Source: Anaerolineales bacterium UBA6131
GTDB taxonomy: Bacteria; Chloroflexota; Anaerolineae; UBA2200
Length of the DNA stretch: 20,057 bases
Assembly (NCBI GenBank): GCA_002435875.1
Contig: DIVN01000019.1
Coordinates: 1 to 20,057, forward strand
Direction: 5' to 3'
A program made the position numbers and the translations under genes. This document shows positions 1 through 6,956 of this stretch, in pieces. Each line of letters opens with the position of its first letter. Within the stretch, counting starts at the first letter, position 1. The notes beneath the pieces were generated by a model, which was not told the origin of the DNA, searched no databases, and saw only the letters and a list, made by a program, of their open reading frames with translations.

Positions 1-2
1 AA

Positions 3-365
3 CTCATGTGGCTCTATTACAACTTTTTCCAGCCTGTCATGCGTCTGGCCGCCAAGACCCCTGTCCCCGACCCAAAGCTCGACTGGAAGTTCAAACGTAC
101 CTTCGACCGCCCGCAGACCCCATTCCAACGGCTCTGCGCGGCAGGCACCCTTTCGCCACAACAGACTGCCAAACTGCAGGCCCTACGGGACGCCACCAAC
201 CCACGCTGCTTGCGAGAGCAGCTCTACGCTACCCTTGATCAGTTGCATGCCCTACCCAAGGCAAAACCAAACGAGCGTCAAAATGTGCTCGACACACTGC
301 CAGACCTGCAGAAAGGAGAGCCTGCCCTGGTGACATTATCATTTGACCCAACGACCAGCCCCTAG
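3..365 (+). CDS. C-terminal part of a DDE/integrase-core transposase (5' end outside window)
   Basis: Only the last ~120 residues are in the window; the reading frame is open to the left edge, so the ATG at 6 is internal. The residues NFFQPVMRL, a basic stretch, then a segment resembling 'YD..QTP(Y/F)QRLL' (here FDRPQTPFQRL), and the final R-LREQL-ATL-L helix match the C-terminal tail I know from ISNCY/IS481-like transposases with an rve core. The catalytic DDE residues would lie upstream and cannot be checked. The last codons run through a repeated 18-bp motif that marks the IS right end. The enzyme would cut and join the ends of its own element. Family assignment to ISNCY/IS1202-type is from memory and could be another IS481-like group. 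Confidence 0.7.
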   Translation, partial: LMWLYYNFFQPVMRLAAKTPVPDPKLDWKFKRTFDRPQTPFQRLCAAGTLSPQQTAKLQALRDATNPRCLREQLYATLDQLHALPKAKPNERQNVLDTLPDLQKGEPALVTLSFDPTTSP

Positions 366-382
366 TGACATTATCATTTGAC
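330..382. repeat. Direct repeat at the right end of the insertion sequence
   Basis: The 18-bp motif GTGACATTATCATTTGAC occurs at 330-347 and again, identical, at 365-382, a 35-bp period. The first copy lies inside the transposase C-terminus and the second begins in its stop codon. Subterminal repeats of this kind are typical transposase-binding sites, so the IS end is inferred to be at or just after 382. The left end is outside the window. Confidence 0.6.
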
Positions 383-513
383 TTGACACGGGACTTGGCG
401 TTGCCCTGCGCCTGGCTGACGGTATTCGGCCAAGCGGGGGAGTGCCGGTAGTACGCGACTACCCAAGGGGTCATGCGGAGGAAGATCGTCTGCAGGTGAA
501 AGAATACGGAAAC

Positions 514-542
514 TTGACTTGCGGTGACGATTTTCTTATACT
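514..542 (+). promoter_or_regulatory. Sigma70-type promoter of tRNA-Leu
   Basis: TTGACT (514-519), a 17-bp spacer and TATACT (537-542) lie directly before the tRNA. The predicted start, about 7 bp downstream, falls at or next to the first base of the mature tRNA at 551, so the 5' leader would be almost absent. Confidence 0.7.
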
Positions 543-550
543 TATTTTGC

Positions 551-634
551 GCCGAAGTGGCGGAACGGCATACGCGGCGGTCTCAAAAACCGCTAGGGGT
601 AATCCCTGTGTGGGTTCAAGTCCCACCTTCGGCA
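551..634 (+). tRNA. tRNA-Leu (anticodon CAA)
   Basis: The acceptor stem GCCGAAG (551-557) pairs with CTTCGGC (627-633), with discriminator A at 634. The anticodon stem is GCGGT/ACCGC (577-581/589-593) around loop CTCAAAA, giving anticodon CAA at 584-586, which reads UUG. A long variable arm (class II, as expected for Leu) lies between 594 and 609. The T arm is GTGGG-TTCAAGT-CCCAC (610-626). The 3' CCA is not encoded and would be added by the CCA enzyme. The gene lies downstream of an IS end and is followed by its own terminator. Confidence 0.94.
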
Positions 635-665
635 TCAACCAGCACAAATCAGGCATCGTCGCCAA

Positions 666-697
666 GGGGCTAGTAGGTTATAGCCCCTACTTTTGTG
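666..697 (+). terminator. Rho-independent terminator of tRNA-Leu
   Basis: The stem GGGGCTA (666-672) pairs with TAGCCCC (681-687) around an 8-nt loop and is followed by the T-rich stretch TACTTTTGTGTT. It starts about 30 nt after the tRNA. Confidence 0.65.
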
Positions 698-721
698 TTA
701 GGAAGCAGCTAGGTCTTGCCG

Positions 722-747
722 CTGCGGCCGCGTAAGCCGGGCCGCAG
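722..747. promoter_or_regulatory. GC-rich hairpin in the leader region of the phosphofructokinase gene
   Basis: CTGCGGCC (722-729) is perfectly complementary to GGCCGCAG (740-747) with a 10-nt loop. No T-tract follows, so it is not a clear terminator. It sits 17 bp before the Shine-Dalgarno AAGGAG (765-770) and could shape the 5' end of the mRNA. Function unknown. Confidence 0.35.
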
Positions 748-778
748 TGATGATTGGTAGGGAAAAGGAGTAATCACA

Positions 779-1816
779 ATGCGCATCGGAGTACTAACCG
801 GTGGTGGAGATGTACCTGGACTGAATGCAGCCATTCGCGCCGTCGCCAGGCGTGCTTTTGACTATGGGTGGGAAGTATACGGAATCGAGGAGGGCTGGCG
901 CGGCTTGCGCGACAACATCATTACCAAGCTCGAGCGCAAGGATGTTTCTGGGATTCTGCACCGAGGCGGGACCATACTGGCCTCTTCGCGTACCAATCTT
1001 AGCAAGAAGCCTGGTGACATGGAGAAGGCTATGGAAGTTGCCAAGCGCGTCGGACTCGACGCTATCGTAGCCATAGGCGGCGATGACACGCTTGGCGTCT
1101 GCGGGGACCTTACCAGCCGTGGTCTACCTGCCGTTGGCGTACCCAAGACAATGGACAATGACGTGCCCGCGACAGACTATTGTATCGGGTTTGACACGGC
1201 AGTGAACACTGTCTCCGACGCGCTGGACAAGCTTCATAGTACGGCCGAATCACACCACCGCGTGATCGTAGTGGAAGTCATGGGTCGCGACACCGGGTGG
1301 GTTGACATTATGGGGGGACTGGCAGGTGGCGCGGACTACATCATCATGCCAGAGCGACCCACCAGCATTGCCGAGGTCTGCGAGCATCTGAAGCGTAGGT
1401 GGGCGTCGGGCAAAAAGTTCGCCATTGTTATCGTCGCTGAAGCGGCTAAGCTCGCCGAAGTGGATGCCAGCGAAGAAGACGCAGCCAAACGCAAGGACGA
1501 TTTTGGCCACGTCAGGCTTGACATGCGCGGTCTGGGCACCACCTTGGCTGAGGAGATTGAGAAGCGCACCGGCTACGAGACGCGATGCGTGGTTCTGGGT
1601 CACCTCCAGCGCGGTGGTTCACCGTCACCGTTCGACCGCATACTTGCCACTCGCATGGGTGTGCGAGCGGTGGACCTGATCAAAGAAGGCAAGTTCGCTC
1701 GGATGGTGGCGTACCAGGGAGGCAAAATCACGGACGTGCCTCTAACCGAGATCGCGCACAAGCACAAGGAAGTCGACAAGGAGTTGGTGGACCTGGCTGG
1801 GGTGTTCTACTAGGCT
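779..1816 (+). CDS. pfp: 6-phosphofructokinase, PPi-dependent type
   Basis: This enzyme phosphorylates fructose 6-phosphate to fructose 1,6-bisphosphate in glycolysis, reversibly if PPi is the donor. The 344-residue length matches group A phosphofructokinases. Visible motifs are the donor-binding GGGD (8-11), GGDD (100-103), PKTMDND (122-128) with the catalytic Asp, MGRDTGW (168-174), PERP (191-194) and GHLQRGGSP (274-282). In ATP-dependent enzymes such as E. coli PfkA the two discriminating residues are Gly (GGDG and PGTIDND). Here they are Asp102 and Lys123, the combination established for PPi-dependent enzymes, so a PPi donor is inferred. The start ATG has AAGGAG eight bases upstream. The gene appears to stand alone, between the tRNA terminator and convergent hairpins. 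Confidence 0.9.
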
Positions 1817-1824
1817 GGTCTTGG

Positions 1825-1844
1825 CGCGGCGTTCTTGCGCCGCG
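1825..1844 (+). terminator. Possible terminator hairpin after the phosphofructokinase gene
   Basis: CGCGGCG (1825-1831) pairs with CGCCGCG (1838-1844) around a 6-nt loop, beginning just after the stop codon. There is no U-tract, so intrinsic termination is uncertain. Confidence 0.35.
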
Positions 1845-1862
1845 GCAACCGTGGCATTCTTG

Positions 1863-1898
1863 ATGCGGTAGAGCTCGGCATCTGTGGCTCTACCGCAT
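1863..1898. terminator. Long perfect hairpin between convergent genes
   Basis: ATGCGGTAGAGC (1863-1874) pairs perfectly over 12 bp with GCTCTACCGCAT (1887-1898) around a 12-nt loop. It lies between the 3' ends of pfp (+) and the SH3b gene (-). The plus strand continues TCGATTTCTG, so it may terminate plus-strand transcripts. A second, bulged stem at about 1937-1971 is closer to the SH3b gene and may serve the minus strand. Confidence 0.45.
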
Positions 1899-1989
1899 TC
1901 GATTTCTGCCTCACTAGCTTCGTGCAGCAACAGACCCCAAAGACCCGCTTGTCCAGGTTTGGCGGGCTTGGACTGTGCTGAGGAAGCAT

Positions 1990-2535
1990 CTATGGGATGG
2001 CCAGCACCAACCAATTCTCGGCCGCCCAGCCTACCAAACCCTCTGTAGATTCGATCTTCCACCAAGTGTAGCCATCGGATGTCTCAGGCCCCTCGAGTAC
2101 TTTGAGCAGCGCACCATCAGGTAACGTACCCAGGGTGTCGGCAGCCAGACTGGGGCTGGAACGTACTCGCAACTGCAACTCTCCCGAGCCTGTAACCACG
2201 ACGCTTGCACCAGGTTCGACTACGGGGATGGCCGTGGAGGTCGGCAGTGGGACCACGGTCGGCGTCACGCTCGCGACCAGGGTTGGCGTTGAGATGGCAA
2301 CCTGAGGCATAAGGGTGGGTGTAGCAGTAGGATCCGGCAGCGGACGCAACTCGCCCCATACGCCACTCAGTCGGCACAGCCCCACGATGGCGACCACCAT
2401 CATGGTGCTTGCCAGCAGTAATTGCCGGGCCGAGCTGGCTGGTGGGTTCGGCCTGCTATCCTGAAGCGGCTTTTGGCTGTTAAGGCGTGCCTGGGCAACG
2501 GTTTTCTCATCATTGCGTATGGCATCCTTTGGCAT
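1990..2535 (-). CDS. Membrane-anchored bacterial SH3 (SH3b) domain protein
   Basis: From the chosen start (about 181 residues) the order is: a short basic/polar cytoplasmic N-terminus, one membrane helix at about 38-56 (LLLASTMMVVAIVGL), a Thr/Pro-rich stalk (about 66-108, repeated PTATPT/STPT units), and an SH3b domain at 114-178. The SH3b region carries the usual signs: LRVRSSPS, a GTLPDG turn, WWKI and GWAAENWL. Such domains usually bind cell-wall or surface ligands, so the protein is probably displayed outside. No catalytic domain is present. The Shine-Dalgarno GGAGG lies 9 bases before ATG 2535; ATG 2541 and TTG 2544 are in frame but too close to it. Ligand unknown. It is convergent to pfp, and its start lies just upstream of the polX stop on the same strand. 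Confidence 0.75.
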   Translation of the reverse strand: MPKDAIRNDEKTVAQARLNSQKPLQDSRPNPPASSARQLLLASTMMVVAIVGLCRLSGVWGELRPLPDPTATPTLMPQVAISTPTLVASVTPTVVPLPTSTAIPVVEPGASVVVTGSGELQLRVRSSPSLAADTLGTLPDGALLKVLEGPETSDGYTWWKIESTEGLVGWAAENWLVLAIP

Positions 2536-2568
2536 ATCCATCAACCTCCCTGACTGCTCGCTACTGTT

Positions 2569-4296
2569 TCAACTGACAAGGGGCGACCTGCCAGACAACC
2601 ACTCGCGCAGCTTGTGTAGCGGCAGAGTGTTAAGAATAGACGAGCTTTCGGCCCAGCCTCGTCTGGCGGTAACTACCCCAAAGCCAATGGCCCCTAGCAT
2701 GGACGTGCTGTGCGCGTCGCTGTTGATGCACAACTGGACGCCAAGCTCGACAGCTCTACGGATGCGCACGTCATCCAGGTCCAAGCGGTTGGGCGAAGCA
2801 TTGACTTCGAGCGCGGTCCCTGTCTGCGCAGCCATGTCTAATACACGCTCAAGGTCCACATTGGACGCATCGCGTTGTCCGATAAGGCGGCCAGAAGGGT
2901 GGCCGATGATGTCCACGTGTGGGCTCTCCATGGCCTTCAGTAAGCGACGGGTTATCGTTTCTGTGTCCTGGCGCATACCGAGGTGGAGCGAGGCTACGAC
3001 CAGATCAAGTTGCTGCAAGATCTCGTCTGGATGGTCCAGCGAGCCGTCGGCCCGGATCTCGACCTCGACACCCTGCAGAATGGTTATGCCGTCCAGGAGC
3101 TCATTGATTCGGTCGATTTCTGCACGTTGCATGCGTAGCCGCTCGGCATCCAGTCCATTGCCCACACCTAGCCCTGAAGAGTGGTCAGTTATGGCCAGAT
3201 ACTCATATCCGAGCTGCCTGGCGGCGAGGGCCACATCCTGCACAGATGAAACGCCGTCGCTCCAGTCGGTGTGCACATGCAGATCCCCGCGCAAATCGCT
3301 TGACTCCACGAGGTCAGGTAGCAGGCCTTGCTGCGCCGCTGTGATCTCGCCACGGTCTTCACGGAGCTCCGGAGGTATCCACGGCAGACCTAGGACCGCG
3401 TAGACATCCTGCTCCTGCGGACACAGGATATCACGGTCCCCTTCTCTGAAGCCATACTTACTCAAGCTCAGCCCTCGCTGCTGGGCCAGCTTGCGCAAGG
3501 CGACGTTGTGCTCTTTGCTGCCAGTAAAGTACTGCAGGGCCGAGCCGTAATGCTCTACTTTCAGGGCTCGCAGGTCGGCTTGTAGGCCGTTCTTGAGCAT
3601 CACCGTGGCTCGTGTTGGGCCGTGTGAGACGACTTGAGCGACGTCTGAGAGCGCAACGAAGACAGCTGTGGCTTCCGCGGGATTGCCACATGCCACCAGC
3701 ATGTCGATGTCCCCTATTGTTTCCCGACCACGGCGCAAGCTGCCGACAGCCTCGACGCTGCTTTCATTGAGAGCCTGGCGCATGGCCAGCACGAGCCCGT
3801 TGGCGATAGGCCATGCTGTGCCCAGAGAAATGCGCGTGCTACGGTGCAGCACACTGTGTACCCCTGCCAGAATGGCCTGTTCGGAACGTTCCCCTAGTCC
3901 CGGCAGGGCACGCAGCTTGCCTTCTCGGGCTGCACGTGCGACGTCATCGACGCTCACTGCACCCAACTGCTCCCAGAGCAGGCGCGCGGTCTTGGGGCCG
4001 ACTCCAGGAATGCCCAGCAAGCCTACGACCCCGACCGGGACCTGCTCCTGAAGCTCGCGCAGGTAGCCAAGCTGTCCTGTCGCGAGTAGCTCGTCAAGCT
4101 TCTTCTCAAGCGCAGCACCGACACCGGGGATCTGGCGCAGACTGCCGGCTTGCCAGATCTCGCTAATGTCCTGCGGCAGGGCTTCGACGCTGGCCGCCGC
4201 GCGACGGTAGGCAAGTGACTTGTAGACTACTTCCCCCTTGATCTCCAAGAGATCGGCAATCAGGCGGAGTAGTTCGGCCACCTCACGGTTGGTCAA
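2569..4296 (-). CDS. polX: DNA polymerase X family protein with PHP domain (PolX)
   Basis: Bacterial PolX fills short gaps in base-excision and end repair; its PHP domain gives Mn-dependent 3'-5' exonuclease or AP-endonuclease activity. The protein has 575 residues, the usual length. The N-terminal 8-kDa/HhH region shows three helix-hairpin-helix motifs (IPGVGAALEKK at 56-66, IPGVGPKTA at 96-104, LPGLGERSE at 131-139). The nucleotidyltransferase motif GSLRRGRETIGDIDML (185-200) contains Asp196 and Asp198, with the third acidic residue at Asp241, and YFTGSKEHN follows at 256-264. The PHP domain shows DLHVHTDWSDG (338-348), TDHS (370-373), GVEVEI (409-414), SLHLG (436-440), GHPSGR (465-470) and NSDAHS (525-530), so both active sites look intact. 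The start is TTG, supported by AGGAGG six bases upstream. Divergent from the MBL hydrolase gene. Confidence 0.93.
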   Translation of the reverse strand: MTNREVAELLRLIADLLEIKGEVVYKSLAYRRAAASVEALPQDISEIWQAGSLRQIPGVGAALEKKLDELLATGQLGYLRELQEQVPVGVVGLLGIPGVGPKTARLLWEQLGAVSVDDVARAAREGKLRALPGLGERSEQAILAGVHSVLHRSTRISLGTAWPIANGLVLAMRQALNESSVEAVGSLRRGRETIGDIDMLVACGNPAEATAVFVALSDVAQVVSHGPTRATVMLKNGLQADLRALKVEHYGSALQYFTGSKEHNVALRKLAQQRGLSLSKYGFREGDRDILCPQEQDVYAVLGLPWIPPELREDRGEITAAQQGLLPDLVESSDLRGDLHVHTDWSDGVSSVQDVALAARQLGYEYLAITDHSSGLGVGNGLDAERLRMQRAEIDRINELLDGITILQGVEVEIRADGSLDHPDEILQQLDLVVASLHLGMRQDTETITRRLLKAMESPHVDIIGHPSGRLIGQRDASNVDLERVLDMAAQTGTALEVNASPNRLDLDDVRIRRAVELGVQLCINSDAHSTSMLGAIGFGVVTARRGWAESSSILNTLPLHKLREWLSGRSPLVS

Positions 4297-4302
4297 GCGA
4301 CG

Positions 4303-4308
4303 CCTCCT
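4303..4308 (-). promoter_or_regulatory. Shine-Dalgarno AGGAGG fixing the TTG start of polX
   Basis: AGGAGG on the minus strand (CCTCCT on plus) is six bases from TTG at 4296. No ATG or GTG in frame nearby has comparable spacing, so the rare TTG start is favoured. Confidence 0.7.
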
Positions 4309-4313
4309 ACTCG

Positions 4314-4342
4314 ATTATAGCCTCACCCCCCATGGCCTCCAA
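4314..4342 (-). promoter_or_regulatory. Possible polX promoter
   Basis: On the minus strand TTGGAG (4342-4337), a 17-bp spacer and a consensus TATAAT (4319-4314) are present. The predicted start would lie at or within the Shine-Dalgarno sequence, leaving almost no leader, so the call is tentative. Confidence 0.35.
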
Positions 4343-4371
4343 CACAGTTAGCCGCCTCCTCAAGGGAACGG

Positions 4372-4410
4372 CCATTGACGCACTGCCTGGCCGAAGCCAG
4401 GCGGCAATGG
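4372..4410. repeat. Two-tier inverted repeat in the divergent polX/MBL intergenic region
   Basis: The outer arms CCATTG (4372-4377) and CAATGG (4405-4410) enclose inner arms GCCTGGC (4385-4391) and GCCAGGC (4396-4402) with a CGAA tetraloop. No T-tract follows and it is not a tRNA. It lies between the polX promoter and the MBL promoter and could be an operator or cruciform. The rest of the 4343-4486 stretch shows nothing else I can support. Confidence 0.45.
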
Positions 4411-4486
4411 GACAACAGTGGATTGTCTACCTCGGCGCAAGCTGTTATGAGCACGAGACGCCCCGTGAGCCAATGCCTGGCATCCC

Positions 4487-4515
4487 TTGTCCTCCACTCG
4501 TAGATATAGTATACT
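4487..4515 (+). promoter_or_regulatory. Promoter of the MBL-fold hydrolase gene (and probably downstream genes)
   Basis: TTGTCC (4487-4492), a 17-bp spacer and TATACT (4510-4515) lie about 30 bp before the start codon. An overlapping TATAGT (4505-4510) could also act as a -10 element. Confidence 0.5.
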
Positions 4516-4545
4516 CTGCGCGAGTTTCGAGCGAGGGAGGTTCCT

Positions 4546-5172
4546 TTGATCATCGAGCGTCTGGTTGTAGGCCCTTTCCAGACGAATTGCTATGTTGTGG
4601 GTGATGCAGCGACCCTCGAGGGCGCGGTGATCGACCCGGGAGGCGACAGCCGTCACATACTGGATGTGATTGAGCACCTCGGGCTCCACGTGCAACTGGT
4701 CATCAATACCCACGGACACGTAGATCACATCGCCGCAAACGCGGATGTACTGCAGGAGACTGGTGCGCAGCTGGCGATTCATGCCGACGATGCCGCTATG
4801 CTGACTGATCCGTTGCGCAGCCTTTCGGTCTTCTTGGGCAAGTTTCGTCCCAGCCCTGCCGCCAGCAAGTACCTCGTCGACGGTCAGGATGTGGCGATTG
4901 GACAGACGACGCTGCGTGTGTTGCATGTGCCGGGTCACTCTCCGGGCGGCATCGGGCTATGGTGCGCGATCGATGGTGCGGTCTTTTGCGGAGACACTCT
5001 CTTCCGCCTGGGCATTGGGCGTTTTGACTTGCCCGGCGGCAATGGGAAGGTGTTGCTGGATTCTATCCGAAGCAAGCTACTCATCTTGCCGGACCAAACG
5101 ATCGTGTACCCCGGTCACGGACCTCAGACGACGATTGGCTTCGAGCGACTCAACAATCCGTACCTGACCTAG
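4546..5172 (+). CDS. MBL-fold metallo-hydrolase, glyoxalase II-like
   Basis: A cytoplasmic binuclear metal hydrolase of 208 residues. The metal ligands are all visible: THGHVDH (55-61), His131 in PGHSPGG, Asp150 in CGDTLF, and His191 in the PGHGP motif. The N-terminal QTNCYVVGD pattern and the short length match the YcbL/GloB-like group, which hydrolyses thioesters such as S-lactoylglutathione; the true substrate here is unknown. The start is TTG with GGGAGG five bases upstream; no better start is near. It is first in a plus-strand series and the next gene begins 9 bp after its stop, suggesting cotranscription. There is no signal peptide. Confidence 0.85.
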   Translation: MIIERLVVGPFQTNCYVVGDAATLEGAVIDPGGDSRHILDVIEHLGLHVQLVINTHGHVDHIAANADVLQETGAQLAIHADDAAMLTDPLRSLSVFLGKFRPSPAASKYLVDGQDVAIGQTTLRVLHVPGHSPGGIGLWCAIDGAVFCGDTLFRLGIGRFDLPGGNGKVLLDSIRSKLLILPDQTIVYPGHGPQTTIGFERLNNPYLT

Positions 5173-5181
5173 AGCACGAAC

Positions 5182-6075
5182 ATGTCTGAGGCGCAGCTTA
5201 CCCTCTCGTGGCAACGCGTATTGAACTGGCGTGACGCGCGCTTTCGCCGACGTCCAGAGCTCAGGTTACGGCGACTGGAGCAAGCGCTCGAGTTTGTCGA
5301 CGACGTGGGCATCTCCCTGCTCTTTCCTCATCCGCCTCTGGCCTGCCCGACTCTTTGGGAAGCAATATGTGGGGAGGTGAGACGTCTGCCCACGCACCAC
5401 CACGAAGACAGGGAGCTTGGTTACTTGTGGGAGTGGAAGGATGAGCTGCCTTCGCGGGGCCTCATCTACTACGGCAAGCTGCTGCGCAACCGCCCAACGC
5501 TCGTCTCGCTCAGACTCCTTCCCTACTTCTATGCTCTGTCCGGCAACCTCGGTGCCGTGGACGACTACCTGCAAGAGTACGCCGACGGGAAGCTGAGTGA
5601 CGAGGGCAAGCGCGTCATTGAAGCGCTGCTGGAGCATGGCCCGTTGCCAACCAGCGTGCTGAGGCGCGAGGCGGGTCTGGCTGGCAAGGCCAACGTGACT
5701 CGTTTTGACCGCGCTCTTGTGGAGCTGCAGATGGGCCTGAAGATTATCAAGGTTGGCATTTCGGATGCCAACGCCTGGAAGTACTGCTACGTCTACGATC
5801 TCTTGATGAAACGGTGGCCTGACGTGGCGGAGCGCGCCGGCGGATTGTCAGCCTCCTCTGCCTTGACCGCTCTGCTCCTGCAGCATCTCCACAATGTAGG
5901 TGCAGTAACTGAGCGTGAGGTGGTGCGACTGTTTGGCTGGGCTCCGCAACGCCTTGCAGAGCTGTGCTCGAAACTGGCAGCCGAGGACTTGCTTAGAACC
6001 GATGTGGTCATCGAAGGAGCGCCCGAGAAGTGCTTGGCTCTGCCATTGCTGGTCAATGTACAATCTCGCTTGTGA
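5182..6075 (+). CDS. AlkZ-related (YcaQ-like) winged-helix protein, possible DNA repair factor
   Basis: This 297-residue soluble protein resembles proteins annotated as AlkZ-related or winged-helix DNA-binding (HTH_42-like); I recognise the block GISLLFPHP...PTLWEAICG (43-64), GYLWEWKDELPSRGLIYYGKLLRNRPTL (80-107, described by position) and LLPYFYALSG (112-121). AlkZ/YcaQ enzymes are DNA glycosylases that unhook interstrand crosslinks using a Q-x-(Q/D) motif. I cannot point to that motif here, so catalytic activity is doubtful. Two winged-helix-like segments are visible: 137-192 (ending ELQMGLKIIKVG) and about 222-277 (ending LAAEDLLRTDVVIEG). It follows the MBL gene by 9 bp with a weak Shine-Dalgarno, so probably shares its transcript. 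Its neighbours polX, the nuclease halves and recN fit a nucleic-acid role, but function remains inference. Confidence 0.55.
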   Translation: MSEAQLTLSWQRVLNWRDARFRRRPELRLRRLEQALEFVDDVGISLLFPHPPLACPTLWEAICGEVRRLPTHHHEDRELGYLWEWKDELPSRGLIYYGKLLRNRPTLVSLRLLPYFYALSGNLGAVDDYLQEYADGKLSDEGKRVIEALLEHGPLPTSVLRREAGLAGKANVTRFDRALVELQMGLKIIKVGISDANAWKYCYVYDLLMKRWPDVAERAGGLSASSALTALLLQHLHNVGAVTEREVVRLFGWAPQRLAELCSKLAAEDLLRTDVVIEGAPEKCLALPLLVNVQSRL

Positions 6076-6132
6076 GCAGGTGAGTGACCCCGGTGGTCTC
6101 TGGACCGTTCACGAATCAGGCTGGCTCTGTTC

Positions 6133-6161
6133 TTGCGTGAGCAGCAACACCACGCTACAAT
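6133..6161 (+). promoter_or_regulatory. Possible promoter of the translin gene
   Basis: TTGCGT (6133-6138), a 17-bp spacer and TACAAT (6156-6161) lie about 25 bp before the translin start. The -35 element is weak. Confidence 0.4.
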
Positions 6162-6185
6162 GTCGCACACTAGAACAGGAGTGAG

Positions 6186-6887
6186 ATGATGGAGCGCTTG
6201 GCGCAAATCGTGAGCGAAGCAAGAGAGTACTTTGAGCGTAAGAACCAGGTGCGGGAGCGGGCCTTGACACTCTCGCGTGAGCTTACGCATCACTGTGCAC
6301 TGACCATTCGCGCGGTGCACCGTAGAGAAGTCGACCAAGCACGCCAGCTCTTGGGTTTGGCAAGCCAAGAGGCGCAGCAATTGGGTCGAGACATGCTTGA
6401 TCATGCCGATCTGTTCTACAGCGGATACACGCAAGATGCCCTGAAAGAATGGGCCGAGGCCAGTATCACGTTCGCACTCATCAACGGCGAGCAGCTTCCT
6501 ACACCAGAAGAGCTTGCTGTGATACCCTCGACCTACCTCCGCGGGCTTGGGGAGGCGGTGGGGGAATTGCGGCGCTACATTCTGGATACTCTGCGTCGTG
6601 GTGAGGTCGGACGCTGTGAAGAGCTGCTGACCATGATGGACGACGTCTACAGTGTGCTGGTAACCATCGACTACCCAGATGCCTTGACCGGCGGGCTGCG
6701 TCGTACCACAGACATGGTGCGCGGTGTGCTGGAGCGAACACGAGGTGACTTGACTGTCGCGGCACGCCAAGACGCCATGCAGCGCTCACTGCGGACCTTT
6801 GCCGAGCGGATTGGGGCTGCGCCCGACAGTGTAGTTGGACTGGACTTGCCTGAAGCGGGCTCCGAGACCAGCGATGAAGAACTGTAG
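6186..6887 (+). CDS. Translin/TRAX family protein
   Basis: Translin proteins are all-helical nucleic-acid-binding proteins; in eukaryotes TRAX with translin forms the C3PO RNase that removes passenger-strand fragments and processes tRNA. Family signs over 233 residues: RERALTLSREL-HHCALTIRAVHR (23-46), an FYSGYTQDALKEWAEA segment (77-92), YLRGLGEAVGELRRYILD (117-134), and the DYPDAL-GGLRRTTDMVRGVLERTRGDLT region (162-190). The E-W-A-E pair (Glu88, Glu91) lines up with the acidic EYVEA motif that contributes to the TRAX active site; the third catalytic acid I cannot place. AGGAG (6177-6181) fits ATG 6189 slightly better than ATG 6186. The C-terminal ~20 residues are acidic and probably disordered. 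It lies 69 bp upstream of the first nuclease half on the same strand. Confidence 0.8.
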   Translation: MMERLAQIVSEAREYFERKNQVRERALTLSRELTHHCALTIRAVHRREVDQARQLLGLASQEAQQLGRDMLDHADLFYSGYTQDALKEWAEASITFALINGEQLPTPEELAVIPSTYLRGLGEAVGELRRYILDTLRRGEVGRCEELLTMMDDVYSVLVTIDYPDALTGGLRRTTDMVRGVLERTRGDLTVAARQDAMQRSLRTFAERIGAAPDSVVGLDLPEAGSETSDEEL

Positions 6888-6956
6888 TAGAGACTGGGCA
6901 GGCTGCCCGGCGAGCGCTCGTTGGTGTACAGTCCTGCCGTCGGTGGCGCTGTGGCC

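Noticed and set aside
442..735. 97-residue plus-strand frame
   Set aside because: It reads straight through the tRNA-Leu gene and its terminator.
2513..3403. 296-residue plus-strand frame opposite polX
   Set aside because: Ser/Arg-rich shadow of the PolX PHP region with no independent start signal.
4372..4410. tRNA or riboswitch in the polX/MBL gap
   Set aside because: No T arm, anticodon arm or known aptamer pattern; only a simple nested palindrome.
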